Assembly: GCA_020848905.1 (NCBI GenBank)
Contig: JADLHG010000036.1
Location: 1 to 64,000, forward strand
DNA from: Deltaproteobacteria bacterium
Lineage (GTDB): Bacteria; Myxococcota_A; Polyangia; GCA-2747355; JADLHG01
Length of the DNA stretch: 64,000 nucleotides
Direction of reading: 5' to 3'
Under the pieces are notes generated by a model. The model made no database searches and had not been told where the DNA came from. It worked only from the letters and a program-made list of their open reading frames with translations. Each line of letters starts with the position of its first letter. The first letter of the stretch is position 1. Below are positions 36,767 through 46,400 of this stretch, piece after piece. A program made the position numbers and the translations under genes.

Positions 36767-37567
36767 GTGCAGCGGTATTCAGCGGACGAGATCCCCGTCC
36801 GAGACCCCAGGATCATCGAAGGGCTCGCCGAGCTCACGGAGCGGCTCGCCGGGCGTTACCACCGCGCCGAGGTGCGGGGGACCGAGCACGTCCCCGAGGG
36901 CGCCGCGCTCTACGTGGGCAACCACAGCGGCGGGATCTACACCGTCGACACGCTCATCTTCGCCGCAGCGGTCTATCGGGCGCATGGCCTGACAGCCGTG
37001 CCGTACGGGCTCGCGCACGAGCTGGTGATGGAGCTGCCGCTCTTGCGGGAGATCGCCCGCACCCTGGGCGCCGTGCGCGCGAACCACGACAACGCGCGAC
37101 GCCTCCTCGCCGCGGGGCACAAGACCCTGGTCTACCCGGGCGGAGACGTGGAGGCCATGCGGCCGTTCCGGCACCGCCACCGCCTGGTCTTCGACGGGCG
37201 GCGCGGCTACATGCGGCTGGCCATCGCGACGGGAGTCCCGGTGGTCCCGGTCGTGGCGGCGGGCTCGCACTCGAGCTTCCTCATCCTGGACGACCTGCGC
37301 TGGCTCTCGCGCGCGCTGGGCGCCGACCGGGTGCTGCGCTTCAAGGTCTGGCCCCTCACGCTGAGCGTTCCGTGGGGACTCACCCTCGGTCCTCCGCCAC
37401 CGTATCTGCCCTTGCCGGTGCAGGTGCGGATGTCCATCTTGCCGCCCTTCGTGCCGGAGCGGACCGGGGAGGAGGCGGCCGCCGACCCGGACTACGTCAC
37501 CCGGTGCGCCTCGGAGGTTGAGCGGCGCATGCAAGCGGCGCTCACCCAGCTCGCCCTCCGTCGGTAG
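36767..37567 (+). CDS. Lysophospholipid acyltransferase-like protein (PlsC superfamily)
   Basis: Probably transfers an acyl group to a glycerolipid-type acceptor. The 266 residues contain the motif-1 relative VGNHSGGIYTVD near residue 50, motif 3 as LVYPGGDVEAMRPF, and a proline-rich C-terminal half (VPVVPVVAAGSHSS, PWGLTLGPPPPYLPLP). The NHSGG and YPGG forms are the divergent branch seen in DGAT-like and membrane-associated bacterial proteins rather than in canonical PlsC. The start codon appears to be GTG. The DUF1848 gene follows within five bases. Confidence 0.78.
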   Translation: MQRYSADEIPVRDPRIIEGLAELTERLAGRYHRAEVRGTEHVPEGAALYVGNHSGGIYTVDTLIFAAAVYRAHGLTAVPYGLAHELVMELPLLREIARTLGAVRANHDNARRLLAAGHKTLVYPGGDVEAMRPFRHRHRLVFDGRRGYMRLAIATGVPVVPVVAAGSHSSFLILDDLRWLSRALGADRVLRFKVWPLTLSVPWGLTLGPPPPYLPLPVQVRMSILPPFVPERTGEEAAADPDYVTRCASEVERRMQAALTQLALRR

Positions 37568-37571
37568 CGCC

Positions 37572-38495
37572 GTGTGGAGCGCGTCGTCGCTGGTTCCGGA
37601 GGCGCGCGCCGTCAGCGTGAGCCGGCGGACGGATATCCCGGCCCTCTTCGGACCCTGGTTCGCGCGGCGCCTCGAGGAGGGGTTCGCCGAGTACGTGCCG
37701 CTCGGCCCACCGCGCCGCGTGCGCTGCAGCCTGCGCCCCGAGGAGGTCACGCACTTCGCCTTCTGGAGCAAGTGGCCGCGCCCGTTCTTCCCGGTGCTCG
37801 AGCGGGTGATCGCGCGCGGGTACCCCGTGCTCTGGAACGTGACGGTCACCGGCCTCGGAGGGACCGCGGTGGAGCCGCACGTGCCGGCGCCTGAGCGGGC
37901 CCTCGAGGCTGTGACCGAGCTCGCCCGCCGCGTGCCGGCGAGCGCGATCCTCTGGCGCTACGACCCGGTCTTCGTCTCGAGCCGCTATCCTGCCGCGCAC
38001 CACCTGGAGACCTTCGCGCGCCTGGCCGAGCGCCTCGCGGGTCAGGTGGATCGCGTGGCGATCTCGTTTCTCACCTCCTACGCGCGGCAGGTCGCGCCGG
38101 ACCTCCGGGCCTACGCGCACGAGACGCGCGACCAGGTCCCCGAGGTTCCACTGGCAGCACAAGTAGACCTGGCCGGGCGTCTCGCGGACCTCGCGCGCGA
38201 GGCGGGGCTCTCGCTGACTGTCTGCTGCAGCCCCGAGCTGCGAGCTGCGCTCGGCGCTCCCCGGGCCGAGTGCAACAGCTTCGCCTGGGCCGCCCGCGTC
38301 TATCCGGCGCTCGCCGCGCGTCGCCTTCCGGACAAACCGTGCCGCCCCGACTGCGGCTGCAGCAAGGAGGTGGACCTCGGGGTCTACGACACCTGCGTGC
38401 TCGGCTGCCGCTACAGCTACGGGAGCGCGTGCGAGGCGAGGGCCCGAGTGCGCTTTGCCGCGCACGATCCCGAGGCGCCCTGCCTCATCCCCTGA
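37572..38495 (+). CDS. DUF1848-family protein
   Basis: A protein family of unknown function, recognised from its conserved ends. Near residue 15 it reads AVSVSRRTDIPALFGPWFARRL, followed by FAFWSKWPRPF. The C-terminus has a cysteine motif CRPDCGCSKEVDLGVYDTC and CVLGCRYSYGS, which may bind a metal or iron-sulfur cluster. The GTG at 37572 gives 307 residues and avoids overlap with the acyltransferase; a TTG at 37518 is an alternative. No function is known to me. It is the last gene of the 34129-38495 set. Confidence 0.85.
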   Translation: MWSASSLVPEARAVSVSRRTDIPALFGPWFARRLEEGFAEYVPLGPPRRVRCSLRPEEVTHFAFWSKWPRPFFPVLERVIARGYPVLWNVTVTGLGGTAVEPHVPAPERALEAVTELARRVPASAILWRYDPVFVSSRYPAAHHLETFARLAERLAGQVDRVAISFLTSYARQVAPDLRAYAHETRDQVPEVPLAAQVDLAGRLADLAREAGLSLTVCCSPELRAALGAPRAECNSFAWAARVYPALAARRLPDKPCRPDCGCSKEVDLGVYDTCVLGCRYSYGSACEARARVRFAAHDPEAPCLIP

Positions 38496-38652
38496 GCGCC
38501 GCGGAATAAGCAGATCGTGTCGTGGTGGTCGAGACGCGCTGATCCACGATTCTCGACGAGGATCATCCCGGATCTCTGGGAATCGGTGGCGCGTCGCGCC
38601 GCGGGCGGGCCGGCAGCGGCGTCTTTTCCGACTGTTGGCCGTGCTGCCCCGA

Positions 38653-38668
38653 GGGCATGGACCTTGCC
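38653..38668 (+). promoter_or_regulatory. Weak candidate sigma-54 (-24/-12) promoter
   Basis: GGGCATGGACCTTGCC keeps GG-N10-GC and TTGC but differs at three consensus positions. Transcription would start near 38679, leaving a 25-base leader containing the GGAGTGAAGG ribosome site. Confidence 0.4.
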
Positions 38669-38703
38669 ATAGCGGCCTCCGCAACCATCACGGAGTGAAG
38701 GAA

Positions 38704-39204
38704 ATGCGCGTTCAGCGTACGGTTCGGAGTGTATTGTCCGCCGCGGCGGGCCTGCTCCTGGTCCTTGGCGTGTGCTCCGCGGCACGCGCGGATATCGCCG
38801 CCCGCGCGATCCGCGATCGCGATACCCGGAACAAGGTCACGACCGCGGCGCGAGGCTGGCTGGCGGACGCTTGGCGTCGCACGAATCCAGCCGCAGCCCC
38901 GATCCAGGTCGCGCGTATCAAGGTCACGCGCGCGCTCGAGACGAACCTCAACTACCAGGGGCCGTATCTCGACACGGGGCTCCGGCCCATCCCGGCCCGC
39001 TACAGCCGCGACGACCAGTACAACAAGGACGGCGGCTTCCAGGTCTTCTTCCGCTTCCTCGACGCTGGCCGGCCGGTCACGGGGTACGTGATGTTCCCCT
39101 GGGCCAGTCTGGAGAAGGCGAGCAAGAATCCGCTGGCCACCCCGCGCGGGGCGCTGGTGGTGCGCGACGGGAAGAAGCAAACGCAGCTCGACGTGCCGCG
39201 GTAG
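38704..39204 (+). CDS. Small secreted protein of unknown function
   Basis: Not recognised. It encodes 166 residues with a signal peptide ending at SAARAD (about residue 30). The mature domain of about 135 residues has a basic helical first part (ARGWLADAWRRTNPAAAP) and a beta-rich second part with many aromatic residues (NYQGPYLDTGLRPIPARYSRDDQYNKDGGFQVFFRF). It is followed by another small secreted protein at 39466 with the same kind of promoter, although the two sequences do not look alike. Confidence 0.66.
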   Translation: MRVQRTVRSVLSAAAGLLLVLGVCSAARADIAARAIRDRDTRNKVTTAARGWLADAWRRTNPAAAPIQVARIKVTRALETNLNYQGPYLDTGLRPIPARYSRDDQYNKDGGFQVFFRFLDAGRPVTGYVMFPWASLEKASKNPLATPRGALVVRDGKKQTQLDVPR

Positions 39205-39412
39205 AACGCCGAGATCCCCTCTCGTCGCCCGGCCCCCCGCGGAGCGGAGCCCTCGGGAGCCATCCCGGCCGCCGCCCAAGTCTCTGGATCCAAACGGCTC
39301 GTCGGTCGCCGCGCCGGACGGCGCGCGCAGGTGGACGGCTACTCCCGCCGGCAGGAGTGCTCGCCGCTCTCGCCAACCGCTCAAAATTACGACCATTATC
39401 TCGCGCACGACC

Positions 39413-39428
39413 TGGCACATCGCATGCA
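39413..39428 (+). promoter_or_regulatory. Sigma-54 (-24/-12) promoter
   Basis: TGGCACATCGCATGCA has a perfect -24 half and one difference in the -12 half. The predicted transcript starts near 39439 and includes the AAGAGGAG ribosome site before the ATG at 39466. Confidence 0.62.
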
Positions 39429-39465
39429 TGGAGTTCCGGCATCACATCCACCAAGAGGAGCTGCC

Positions 39466-40116
39466 ATGTGCGCAAAAAGACGCATGGTTCTGGTTGTCTG
39501 CGCTGTCCTGGGTCTTGCCGCACCGTCGGCCCACGCGGCCCCCAAGAGCGCGTCTGCAAAACCGGCCTATAGCCCCGTGACCGAGCTGCGGCAGGGCAAC
39601 GTGCCGATCGCGCTGCGACAGCGCGCGGCCTACACGGCGCGGATGGCGCTCGGCATCATGGACGCGCACGCGGCCGGGACGGACCGTCCGCAGTTCCCCG
39701 GGAGCGGGGGGATGGAGCTCTTCGACGCCAAGGTCACCCATGACGGCTCCTACATACTTGGTGCCGGCATCAAGGCGAAGCACTCGGTCTTCGAGCACCC
39801 GGCGGACGGGAGTCTGGGCGTGGAGCGGACGCGTCAGGCCGAGGTCACCTTCTTCAACGCGGCCGACGGGGCCGTGAAGGCCTTGATCCTGCGTCGCGTC
39901 GGCAAGGGCAAGACCACCGAGTCGAAGTTCTATCGCTTCTCCGACGGGACCTTTCACGAGGAGCAGTTCTTCGTGAAGAAGAACGGCCAGGCCGGGTGGC
40001 GCTACTTCGTGCTGGATGCGAAGGGCCGCCGCGAGAAGGAGGTCACGCGCGACGAGATGGCTTCCTTGAAGCTGCGCGACGAGATGAAGCGCCTGGGGAT
40101 TCCCTCGGCGCAGTGA
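39466..40116 (+). CDS. Small secreted protein of unknown function
   Basis: Not recognised. It encodes 216 residues with a signal peptide ending near PSAHAAPK (residue 25). Residues 50-65 form a helix (RQRAAYTARMALGIMDAH), followed by a run of short strands with alternating charged and aromatic residues (SKFYRFSDGTFHEEQFF, WRYFVLDAKGRR). It ends in a charged helix. No cysteine remains in the mature chain. The gene converges on the histidine kinase gene with 26 bases between them. Confidence 0.66.
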   Translation: MCAKRRMVLVVCAVLGLAAPSAHAAPKSASAKPAYSPVTELRQGNVPIALRQRAAYTARMALGIMDAHAAGTDRPQFPGSGGMELFDAKVTHDGSYILGAGIKAKHSVFEHPADGSLGVERTRQAEVTFFNAADGAVKALILRRVGKGKTTESKFYRFSDGTFHEEQFFVKKNGQAGWRYFVLDAKGRREKEVTRDEMASLKLRDEMKRLGIPSAQ

Positions 40117-40142
40117 TGTCGGCCGAGTCTCGGCGTGCAGGT

Positions 40143-42095
40143 TCACGGTCGCGCGTCGAGCGCCTCGCGCACCCGCCGTAGCAGGAGCTCGGGGCTGGCG
40201 GGCTTCTGCAAGAGGACAGCGTCGGTGCGCAGGAGGTCGTGGCCGGAGATGGCGTCGGCCGTGAAGCCGGACATGTAGATGACCTTCGTCCGCGGCCGCT
40301 CGAGGAGGAGCAGTTCCGCGAGCTCCCGACCGTTCATCTGCGGCAGCACCACGTCGGAGAGCAGGAGATCGATCTCACCGGCGTGCGCGCGCGCCGCGGC
40401 GAGGGCGGCCTCGGGGGTGGCCGCCTCGAGCAGGCGGTAGCCGCCGCGCAGGAGCACCTCACGGGTCACGGCGCGCACCTGAGCGTCGTCCTCCACGACC
40501 AGGATCGTCTCCGAGCCTCCCGTCGAGAAGAGGTCGGGAAGGGAGGCCGCTGTGGTGGGTTCTTCCTCGGTGCAGGGCAGGTAGACCTTGAAGGTCGTGC
40601 CCCGCCCCGGCTCGCTGTAGACGCCCACGCTACCACCTGCCTGCTTGACGATGCCGAAGACTGTCGCGAGTCCCAGGCCCGTGCCCTTGCCCTTGGGCTT
40701 GGTCGTGAAGAAGGGCTCGAAGATGCGTGTCTGGGTGGCCGCGTCCATGCCGATGCCGGTATCGCTGACGGCGAGAAGCACGTGCGGGCCGAGCGCGGCG
40801 CCGAGATGACCTCGCTCGTAGGCTGCATCGAGGACCACGTGGTCGGTCTCGAGGGTCAGTTTTCCGCCCCGGGGCATGGCATCGCGCGCGTTCAGGACGA
40901 GGTTCAGGACCACCTGTTCGAGCTGCCCGCGGTCCGCCTTGACACGCCCCACGCCGGGACGGGCGACGATCGCCAGCTCCACGTCTTCACCGACCAGGCG
41001 GCGCAGCATCTTGCCGAGCTCGGTGACGACCTCGTTCGGATCGAGCACCTGGGGCTCGACCACCTGCTGCCGGCTGAAGGCGAGGAGCTGACGCGTCAGC
41101 CCGGCCGCTCGCTGCGCGGCCTTCTCGATCTCCTCGAGCCCCGCGCGCGCGGCGTGCCCGTTCGGCAGTTCGAGGAGGAGCAGCCCCGATTGGCCGAGGA
41201 TGACCTGCAGCAGGTTATTGAAGTCGTGGGCCACACCTCCCGCCAGCCGTCCCAGGGCCTCGAGCTTCTGGGCCTGGAGAAGCTGCGCTTCCAGCCGCTG
41301 TCGCTCTGCTTCGCTGCGGTTGCGCTCCGCGATCTCGCGCTGCAGCTCGAGGTAGCGCTCGTCGAGCTCTTCGTGGGCTCGGCGGAGCTCGTCGCCAACG
41401 GACCACGCGGTGCGCAGCCAGGTCCACGAGCTGCGCAGCGACGCGAGGGCGCCCGTCTTCCGCCGGATCCGGATATCGAAGACGGCTCCGTCCGGCAGGG
41501 ATCTCTGGGTGACCTCGGTTTCGTGGGCGCCGAAGAAGCGCGCCAGGCCGTGCAGGACCCCTTGCAGGACGAGGTGATTCTCGCGCGACGGTGCGTAGCC
41601 GGGTCGCATGCGCACCTCGATCCTCAGCAGGCCCGGCGTGACCTCGAGGATCCTGGTCTCCGGACCCACCACGAGGCGCGCGGCCGGTCCCCCGGGGGAA
41701 AAGGCCCAGCGATAGGTGTCGGCGAGGGAGAAGAGGAGCCGTGCGGGCACGACCAGCACGCGCAGGTAGGGTGAGTCCAGCAACGACGACCCGAGCTCTA
41801 CGAGCTCCTCGTCGTTGAATACCTCACCGAGGTTCGCCATCAAGCGCGCGAACGCGGCCCACGAGATGCGCTGGTTCAGACTTCGTAGCTGGGCAAGGTC
41901 GTAGCCCGTGCCGTTCGCGAGCCGTTCGGGGTCCAGGCCCTTGCGTCGCGCGGCCTCGAAGAAGGGGCTGAGGGCCCGCGCGCTTACCTCGCGACCGATG
42001 AGCTCCTCGGGAATCGTGCGCGACGCGGGTTCGCTGGCCGTGCCGAGGTTGTCCACGACGCCCTCCACCGCCCCCCGCGGAGGTGAGTATGGCAC
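40143..42095 (-). CDS. Hybrid sensor histidine kinase with C-terminal receiver
   Basis: A soluble hybrid kinase of 650 residues. An N-terminal sensory region (residues 30-225) has no membrane segment; its [13 protein letters not shown] and [16 protein letters not shown] blocks recall heme-NO-binding-like or AraC-sensor-like domains, but I cannot name the ligand. A coiled coil follows at 250-290. The H-box is [12 protein letters not shown] and the N-box [10 protein letters not shown], with DTGIGMD and [13 protein letters not shown] in the ATPase domain. The receiver (from [11 protein letters not shown]) has its phospho-acceptor aspartate in [13 protein letters not shown] and the lysine in LLQKPA. 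Start is GTG. No separate response regulator is nearby. Confidence 0.9.
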   Translation of the reverse strand: MPYSPPRGAVEGVVDNLGTASEPASRTIPEELIGREVSARALSPFFEAARRKGLDPERLANGTGYDLAQLRSLNQRISWAAFARLMANLGEVFNDEELVELGSSLLDSPYLRVLVVPARLLFSLADTYRWAFSPGGPAARLVVGPETRILEVTPGLLRIEVRMRPGYAPSRENHLVLQGVLHGLARFFGAHETEVTQRSLPDGAVFDIRIRRKTGALASLRSSWTWLRTAWSVGDELRRAHEELDERYLELQREIAERNRSEAERQRLEAQLLQAQKLEALGRLAGGVAHDFNNLLQVILGQSGLLLLELPNGHAARAGLEEIEKAAQRAAGLTRQLLAFSRQQVVEPQVLDPNEVVTELGKMLRRLVGEDVELAIVARPGVGRVKADRGQLEQVVLNLVLNARDAMPRGGKLTLETDHVVLDAAYERGHLGAALGPHVLLAVSDTGIGMDAATQTRIFEPFFTTKPKGKGTGLGLATVFGIVKQAGGSVGVYSEPGRGTTFKVYLPCTEEEPTTAASLPDLFSTGGSETILVVEDDAQVRAVTREVLLRGGYRLLEAATPEAALAAARAHAGEIDLLLSDVVLPQMNGRELAELLLLERPRTKVIYMSGFTADAISGHDLLRTDAVLLQKPASPELLLRRVREALDARP

Positions 42096-42211
42096 GATGG
42101 GGGGCGTGTGCCGAGGGGGCGTCCCGAACGGCGGGGCCCGAGGCGGGCGAGGGGGGGCGCGAAGAGGGCGGGGGGCCGAGAGGGCGGCGCGGGAAAAAAA
42201 GAGGGGGGGGA
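42096..42211. other. G-rich strand-biased intergenic tract
   Basis: 116 bases in which the plus strand is almost all purine, with at least six runs of three or more G, ending in a run of seven A and then GAGGGGGGG. The arrangement could form G-quadruplexes on the plus strand. On the minus strand, the coding strand of the flanking genes, this gives C-runs and a T7 stretch just downstream of the thiolase stop, so it may also end transcription there. Confidence 0.45.
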
Positions 42212-43393
42212 TCAGTCCTTACGGTAGATCGTGACCACGCAGGCGCCGCCGAGGCCCAGGTTGTGCTGGAGCGCGACCTTGGCGTTCGGCACCTGGCGCT
42301 TGTCGGCCTGGCCGCGGAGCTGCCATACGAGCTCCGTGCACTGCGCGAGCCCCGTGGCCCCGAGGGGATGTCCCTTCGAGAGGAGGCCGCCCGACGGGTT
42401 CGTGACCCACTTGCCGCCGTAGGTGTTGTCCCCGTCCCAGATGAACTTCTCGGCGCCCCCCTCGGGGCAGAGGCCGAGCGCCTCGTAGGTCAGGATCTCG
42501 TTGGCCGTGAAGCAGTCGTGCAGCTCGATGACCTGGATGTCCTTCGGACCGAGGCCGGCCTTCTCGTAGGCCTCCTTCGCCGAGGCCACCGCCATGTCGT
42601 AGCCGCACATCTTGATCATGCTCTTCTCGTCGAAGCTCGTCGCGAAGTCGGTCTTCATCGACTGCGCGGCGATGTAGACCGGGTTCGAGATCCCCTTCTT
42701 GCGGGCGAACTCGTCGGAGCAGAGGATCGCCGCGGCTGCGCCGCAGGTCGGCGGGCAGCACTGGAAGCGCGTGAGCGGGTCGAAGACCTCCTGCGACTCC
42801 ATGATCTGCTGCAGAGTCATCTTCTCGTTGAACATGGCGAGCGGATTGCGGCTCGCGTGGTCGCGGGCCTTCACGGCCACCTGTCCGAAGGTCTCGCGCT
42901 TGGTGTCGTACTTCCAGCGGTACTCGCGTCCCGCGCCGCCGAACATCTGCGCCGCCGGCGGAGCCTCGGTGAAGCCCTGCACGTCGTTCATCAGCCCGGC
43001 GTGCCGGTCGAGGGGGTTCGTGCGGTCGGTGTACTTCGAGCCGAGCGCGCCCTTCTCCATCTGCTCGAAGCCGATCGCGATCACGCACTCGGCGAGGCCC
43101 CCGGCCACCGCCTGCGCCGCGAGCATCAGCGCGCTCGAACCCGTCGAGCAGTTGTTGTTCACGTTGAAGACCGGGATCCCGCTCAGGCCCACCTCGTAGA
43201 CCGCGCGCTGACCGCAGGTGCTGTCGCCGTAGACGTAGCCGCAGACGGCCTGCTGGACCTCCTTGTAGTCCACGCCGGCGTCGGCCAGAGCCGCGCGCGC
43301 GGCGTTCGCCGCCATCACGTTATAGGGGTCGCTCGCGCCGGGCTTCTGGAACTTCACCATCCCGACGCCGATCACGTTCACTTTGCGTGGCAT
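42212..43393 (-). CDS. SCP-x-type thiolase (lipid-transfer-protein thiolase)
   Basis: The thiolytic step of beta-oxidation for branched or sterol-like acyl chains. The 393-residue protein has the nucleophilic cysteine in NVNNNCSTGSSAL, the histidine-containing ELHDCFTANE of the SCP-x class instead of the usual NEAFA, and KGHPLGATG; a further GLGGACVVT closes the fold. This class is closest to the thiolase half of animal SCP-x. Its start lies 55 bases after the multifunctional enzyme stop with an AAGGAGGT ribosome site, so both belong to one operon. Confidence 0.92.
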   Translation of the reverse strand: MPRKVNVIGVGMVKFQKPGASDPYNVMAANAARAALADAGVDYKEVQQAVCGYVYGDSTCGQRAVYEVGLSGIPVFNVNNNCSTGSSALMLAAQAVAGGLAECVIAIGFEQMEKGALGSKYTDRTNPLDRHAGLMNDVQGFTEAPPAAQMFGGAGREYRWKYDTKRETFGQVAVKARDHASRNPLAMFNEKMTLQQIMESQEVFDPLTRFQCCPPTCGAAAAILCSDEFARKKGISNPVYIAAQSMKTDFATSFDEKSMIKMCGYDMAVASAKEAYEKAGLGPKDIQVIELHDCFTANEILTYEALGLCPEGGAEKFIWDGDNTYGGKWVTNPSGGLLSKGHPLGATGLAQCTELVWQLRGQADKRQVPNAKVALQHNLGLGGACVVTIYRKD

Positions 43394-43448
43394 TCCTCAG
43401 ACCTCCTTGGGCCGCCGCGCGGGCGGCCGTTCGAACGCAGCTCGAGAG

Positions 43449-46400
43449 CTAGAGCAATCCCGCCATCAGCAGGGCCACCTTGTGTACCGGGCGCATCGCC
43501 CCGTCCACGCGCGCCTTGCCGTTCTGGAAGAGAGCTTGCAGCGTCTGCTCGCCCTTGGCCACCTGCCCGAGCGATTCGTCATCCATCGTCACGGTCGTCT
43601 CGGCCGTGGCGTCGGCCCCGGACTTCATCGTGCCCTTCTGCTTGAAGTCCACTGTCCAGGCCTGACCGTCCACCTTGAAGCAGACCACCGCGCCGACCTC
43701 TGCCGCGAGGTCCGGCTTCGCGGCGAGGCGCGTGGCCAGCTTCTCGAAGACCAGGCCGGCCACCTTCTCGGCCTTCTTCGGCCCCGTCGTGGCCGCAGCC
43801 GCCTGCCCCGCGCCCGACGCGCGCGCCGCCGTGATGGCCGCCTTGGCCTGGTTCACGTCGATCTTCTGCAGGAAGGACAGCTTCTGCGAGGCCATCACGT
43901 TGCCGGAGATCTTGAGCTGGCCGCCGAAGTAGAGCTTCTGCGGGTCGGCCTTTCCGGAGGTCATGGCCATGAAGTTCTCGTCGGAGAGCTCGAGCGTGCA
44001 CTCGGACTTCGCGGCCTCGCCCGCGTCCACGGCACCCTGCTTCAGGTCCACGGTCCAGACGCTCTCCGGCGAGGTGAGCCGGAACTGGAAGACCACCCCG
44101 ATGGCCTTCACCGTCTCGGCGTTCTTCTGCACGTAGTCGCGGATCGCCGCGAAGACGTCCGCGCTGGTCAGCTTGTCCGAGGCGGGGGCCGCCGCGGTCG
44201 CGCCCGTCGCCGCTCCGCCGCCGCCCGACGCCACGCGCGCCTTGGCTGCGGCCATCACCATCGCCGGGTCGATCTTCTGCAGGAAGGTCAGCTTCTGCGA
44301 GGCCATCACGTTGCCCGAGATCTTCAGCTTGCCGCCGAAGTAGAGCTTGTTCGGGTCGGCCTTGCCCGTGCACATGTCCATGAAGTCGGCGTCCGAGAGC
44401 TCGAGCGTGCACTCGGACTTGGCCGTCTCACCGACGGTGCAGGAGCCCGAGCCGTTCTTGAGGTCGAGCGTGTAGAGCGAGTCGGGGTTCGACAGCTTGA
44501 ACTGGAAGACCGTCTGGACCTTGCCCGCCATGTCGGGGTTCGCCTTCAAGTAGCCGCCGATGGCGGTGAAGACGTCCGCGCTGGCCGGCTCGGCGCTCGC
44601 TGCCGGAGCTCCCGCTTGCGGTGCGGCCGCCGCCTTGGCCTTCTCCTTCTTCTTGGGCACCTCATCGTAGAGCTCGATCACGGCGTTGGTCAGCACCACC
44701 TTGTCCCGATCCTTGACCTTGCAGCGAGCGAGGATCCGGTTCTTGGACTCCTTCCAGAGCTCGGTGACGAGCGTCTCGCCGGGGAAGACGCTGTCCGCGA
44801 AGCGCACCCGGATGCTCTTGAAGAGGCTCGGGTCCCCGTCGCAGAAGGCCGTGATGGCCTGCCGCGCGGCGAAGCCGTAGGTGCACAGGCCGTGCAGGAT
44901 CGGCTTCTCGAAGCCGAAGGCCTTGGCGAAGGAGGGGTCCGCGTGGAGCGGGTTCCAGTCCCCCGTGAGGCGGTAGAGGAGGGCCTGGTTCTCGGGGATC
45001 TTGGCCTCGAACTTCGCGTCGGGGGCGCGCTCGGGGTAGGCCACGTCGTTCGACGGACCGCGGTCGCCGCCCCAGCCGCCGGCCCCGCGCACGACGGCCG
45101 TCAGCTCGTTACGCACGAGCTCCTCGCCGTCCTCGTCGAAGGACTTGATCTCCGTGACCACCACCGCGTTCTTGCCCTTGTCGTAGATGTCCTTGATCTT
45201 CACGCGGTGCTTGAGCGTGGCCTTGCTCGGGAGCGGCCGCATGACCTGCGTGAACTGCTCGCCGTGCAGGATGCGGTCGAAGCCGTAGTTCAGGCCCGGC
45301 GCGGTGACGCCCTTCTTGGCCTGCTCCATGATCGTCGAGAGCGCCGGGATCACGCCGAAGGTGGGAAGCACCTTGAAGCCCTTGCCGTGCATCTCGTAGA
45401 CCAGCGGCAGCTCTTTTTCGTCGAGCGGATTGGCCGCCGCGCCGACGGCGAGGGCGTAGAAGGCCGCCTCCTGTTCCTTGTAGCTCGAGCTGACCTCGGG
45501 GAACTCGTAGCCGAGGGCAGCGTCCACGTCGATGAACTCGTTGCCCCCCTTGCTCGGCCCGGCCTGCGCGTTCGTCAGGATCGGCTGGAGCGACTCGGCC
45601 ACGTTCGCGGGGTGCGTGACCTTGTCGAAGCCCGTGATCTTGGGCCACGCGCGCTTCACGTCCTCGACCGTGATGTTCCGGCCGGTGCGCAGCATGAGGC
45701 CCTCGGCCCGCTCCCAGCGCAGCTTGCCGAAGAAGCCGCCGCCCACCTCGAAGAGGCCGCCGTTCTCCTCGCAGCTCTCGTGGCAGAGCCACATCACGAG
45801 CGGCGTGACGTACTCGGGCTTGAGCGCGTCGAGGAGCTCCTTGGGGAGCACGGTCTCGGTCATGCGCGAGCCGGCGAGCGGCGCGATGGAGTTGACGTGC
45901 ACGTTGCGGCGGCCTCCCTCGAGGGCGAGGGTGCTGCCGAAGCCGACCACGCCCAGCTTGGCCATGCTGTAGTTCGCCTGGCCGAAGTTGCCGTAGATGC
46001 CGGCGGCGGAGGCGGTCATGATGATGCGGCCGTAGCCCTGGTCGCGCATCAGGTTCCAGGCGGCGTGCGTGACGCGATAGGCCCCGAGGACGTGTACCCG
46101 ATAGATCAGGTCCCAGTCCTCCGGCGTCATCTTCTGGAAGCTCACGTCGCGCAGGATGCCGGCGTTGTTCACGACGATGTCCACGCGGCCGAAGGCGTCG
46201 ATGGCCGTCTTGATGATGTTCGCGCCGTCCTCGACCGAGTCGTAGTTCGGCACCGCTTGCCCGCCGGCGGCCTTGATCTCGGCCACCACGCGGTCGGCGG
46301 CTTCCGAGCCCTTGCCTCCGCCGGTGAAGCCGCCGCCGAGGTCGTTCACCACGACCTTCGCGCCGCGAGCCGCGAACATCAGAGCGTGCGATCGGCCGAG

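Noticed and set aside
34084-39765. Fifteen-base string CCTACATACTTGGTG found at both 34084 and 39750
   Set aside because: One copy is in a promoter region, the other inside a coding sequence. One or two such matches are expected by chance in 64 kb.
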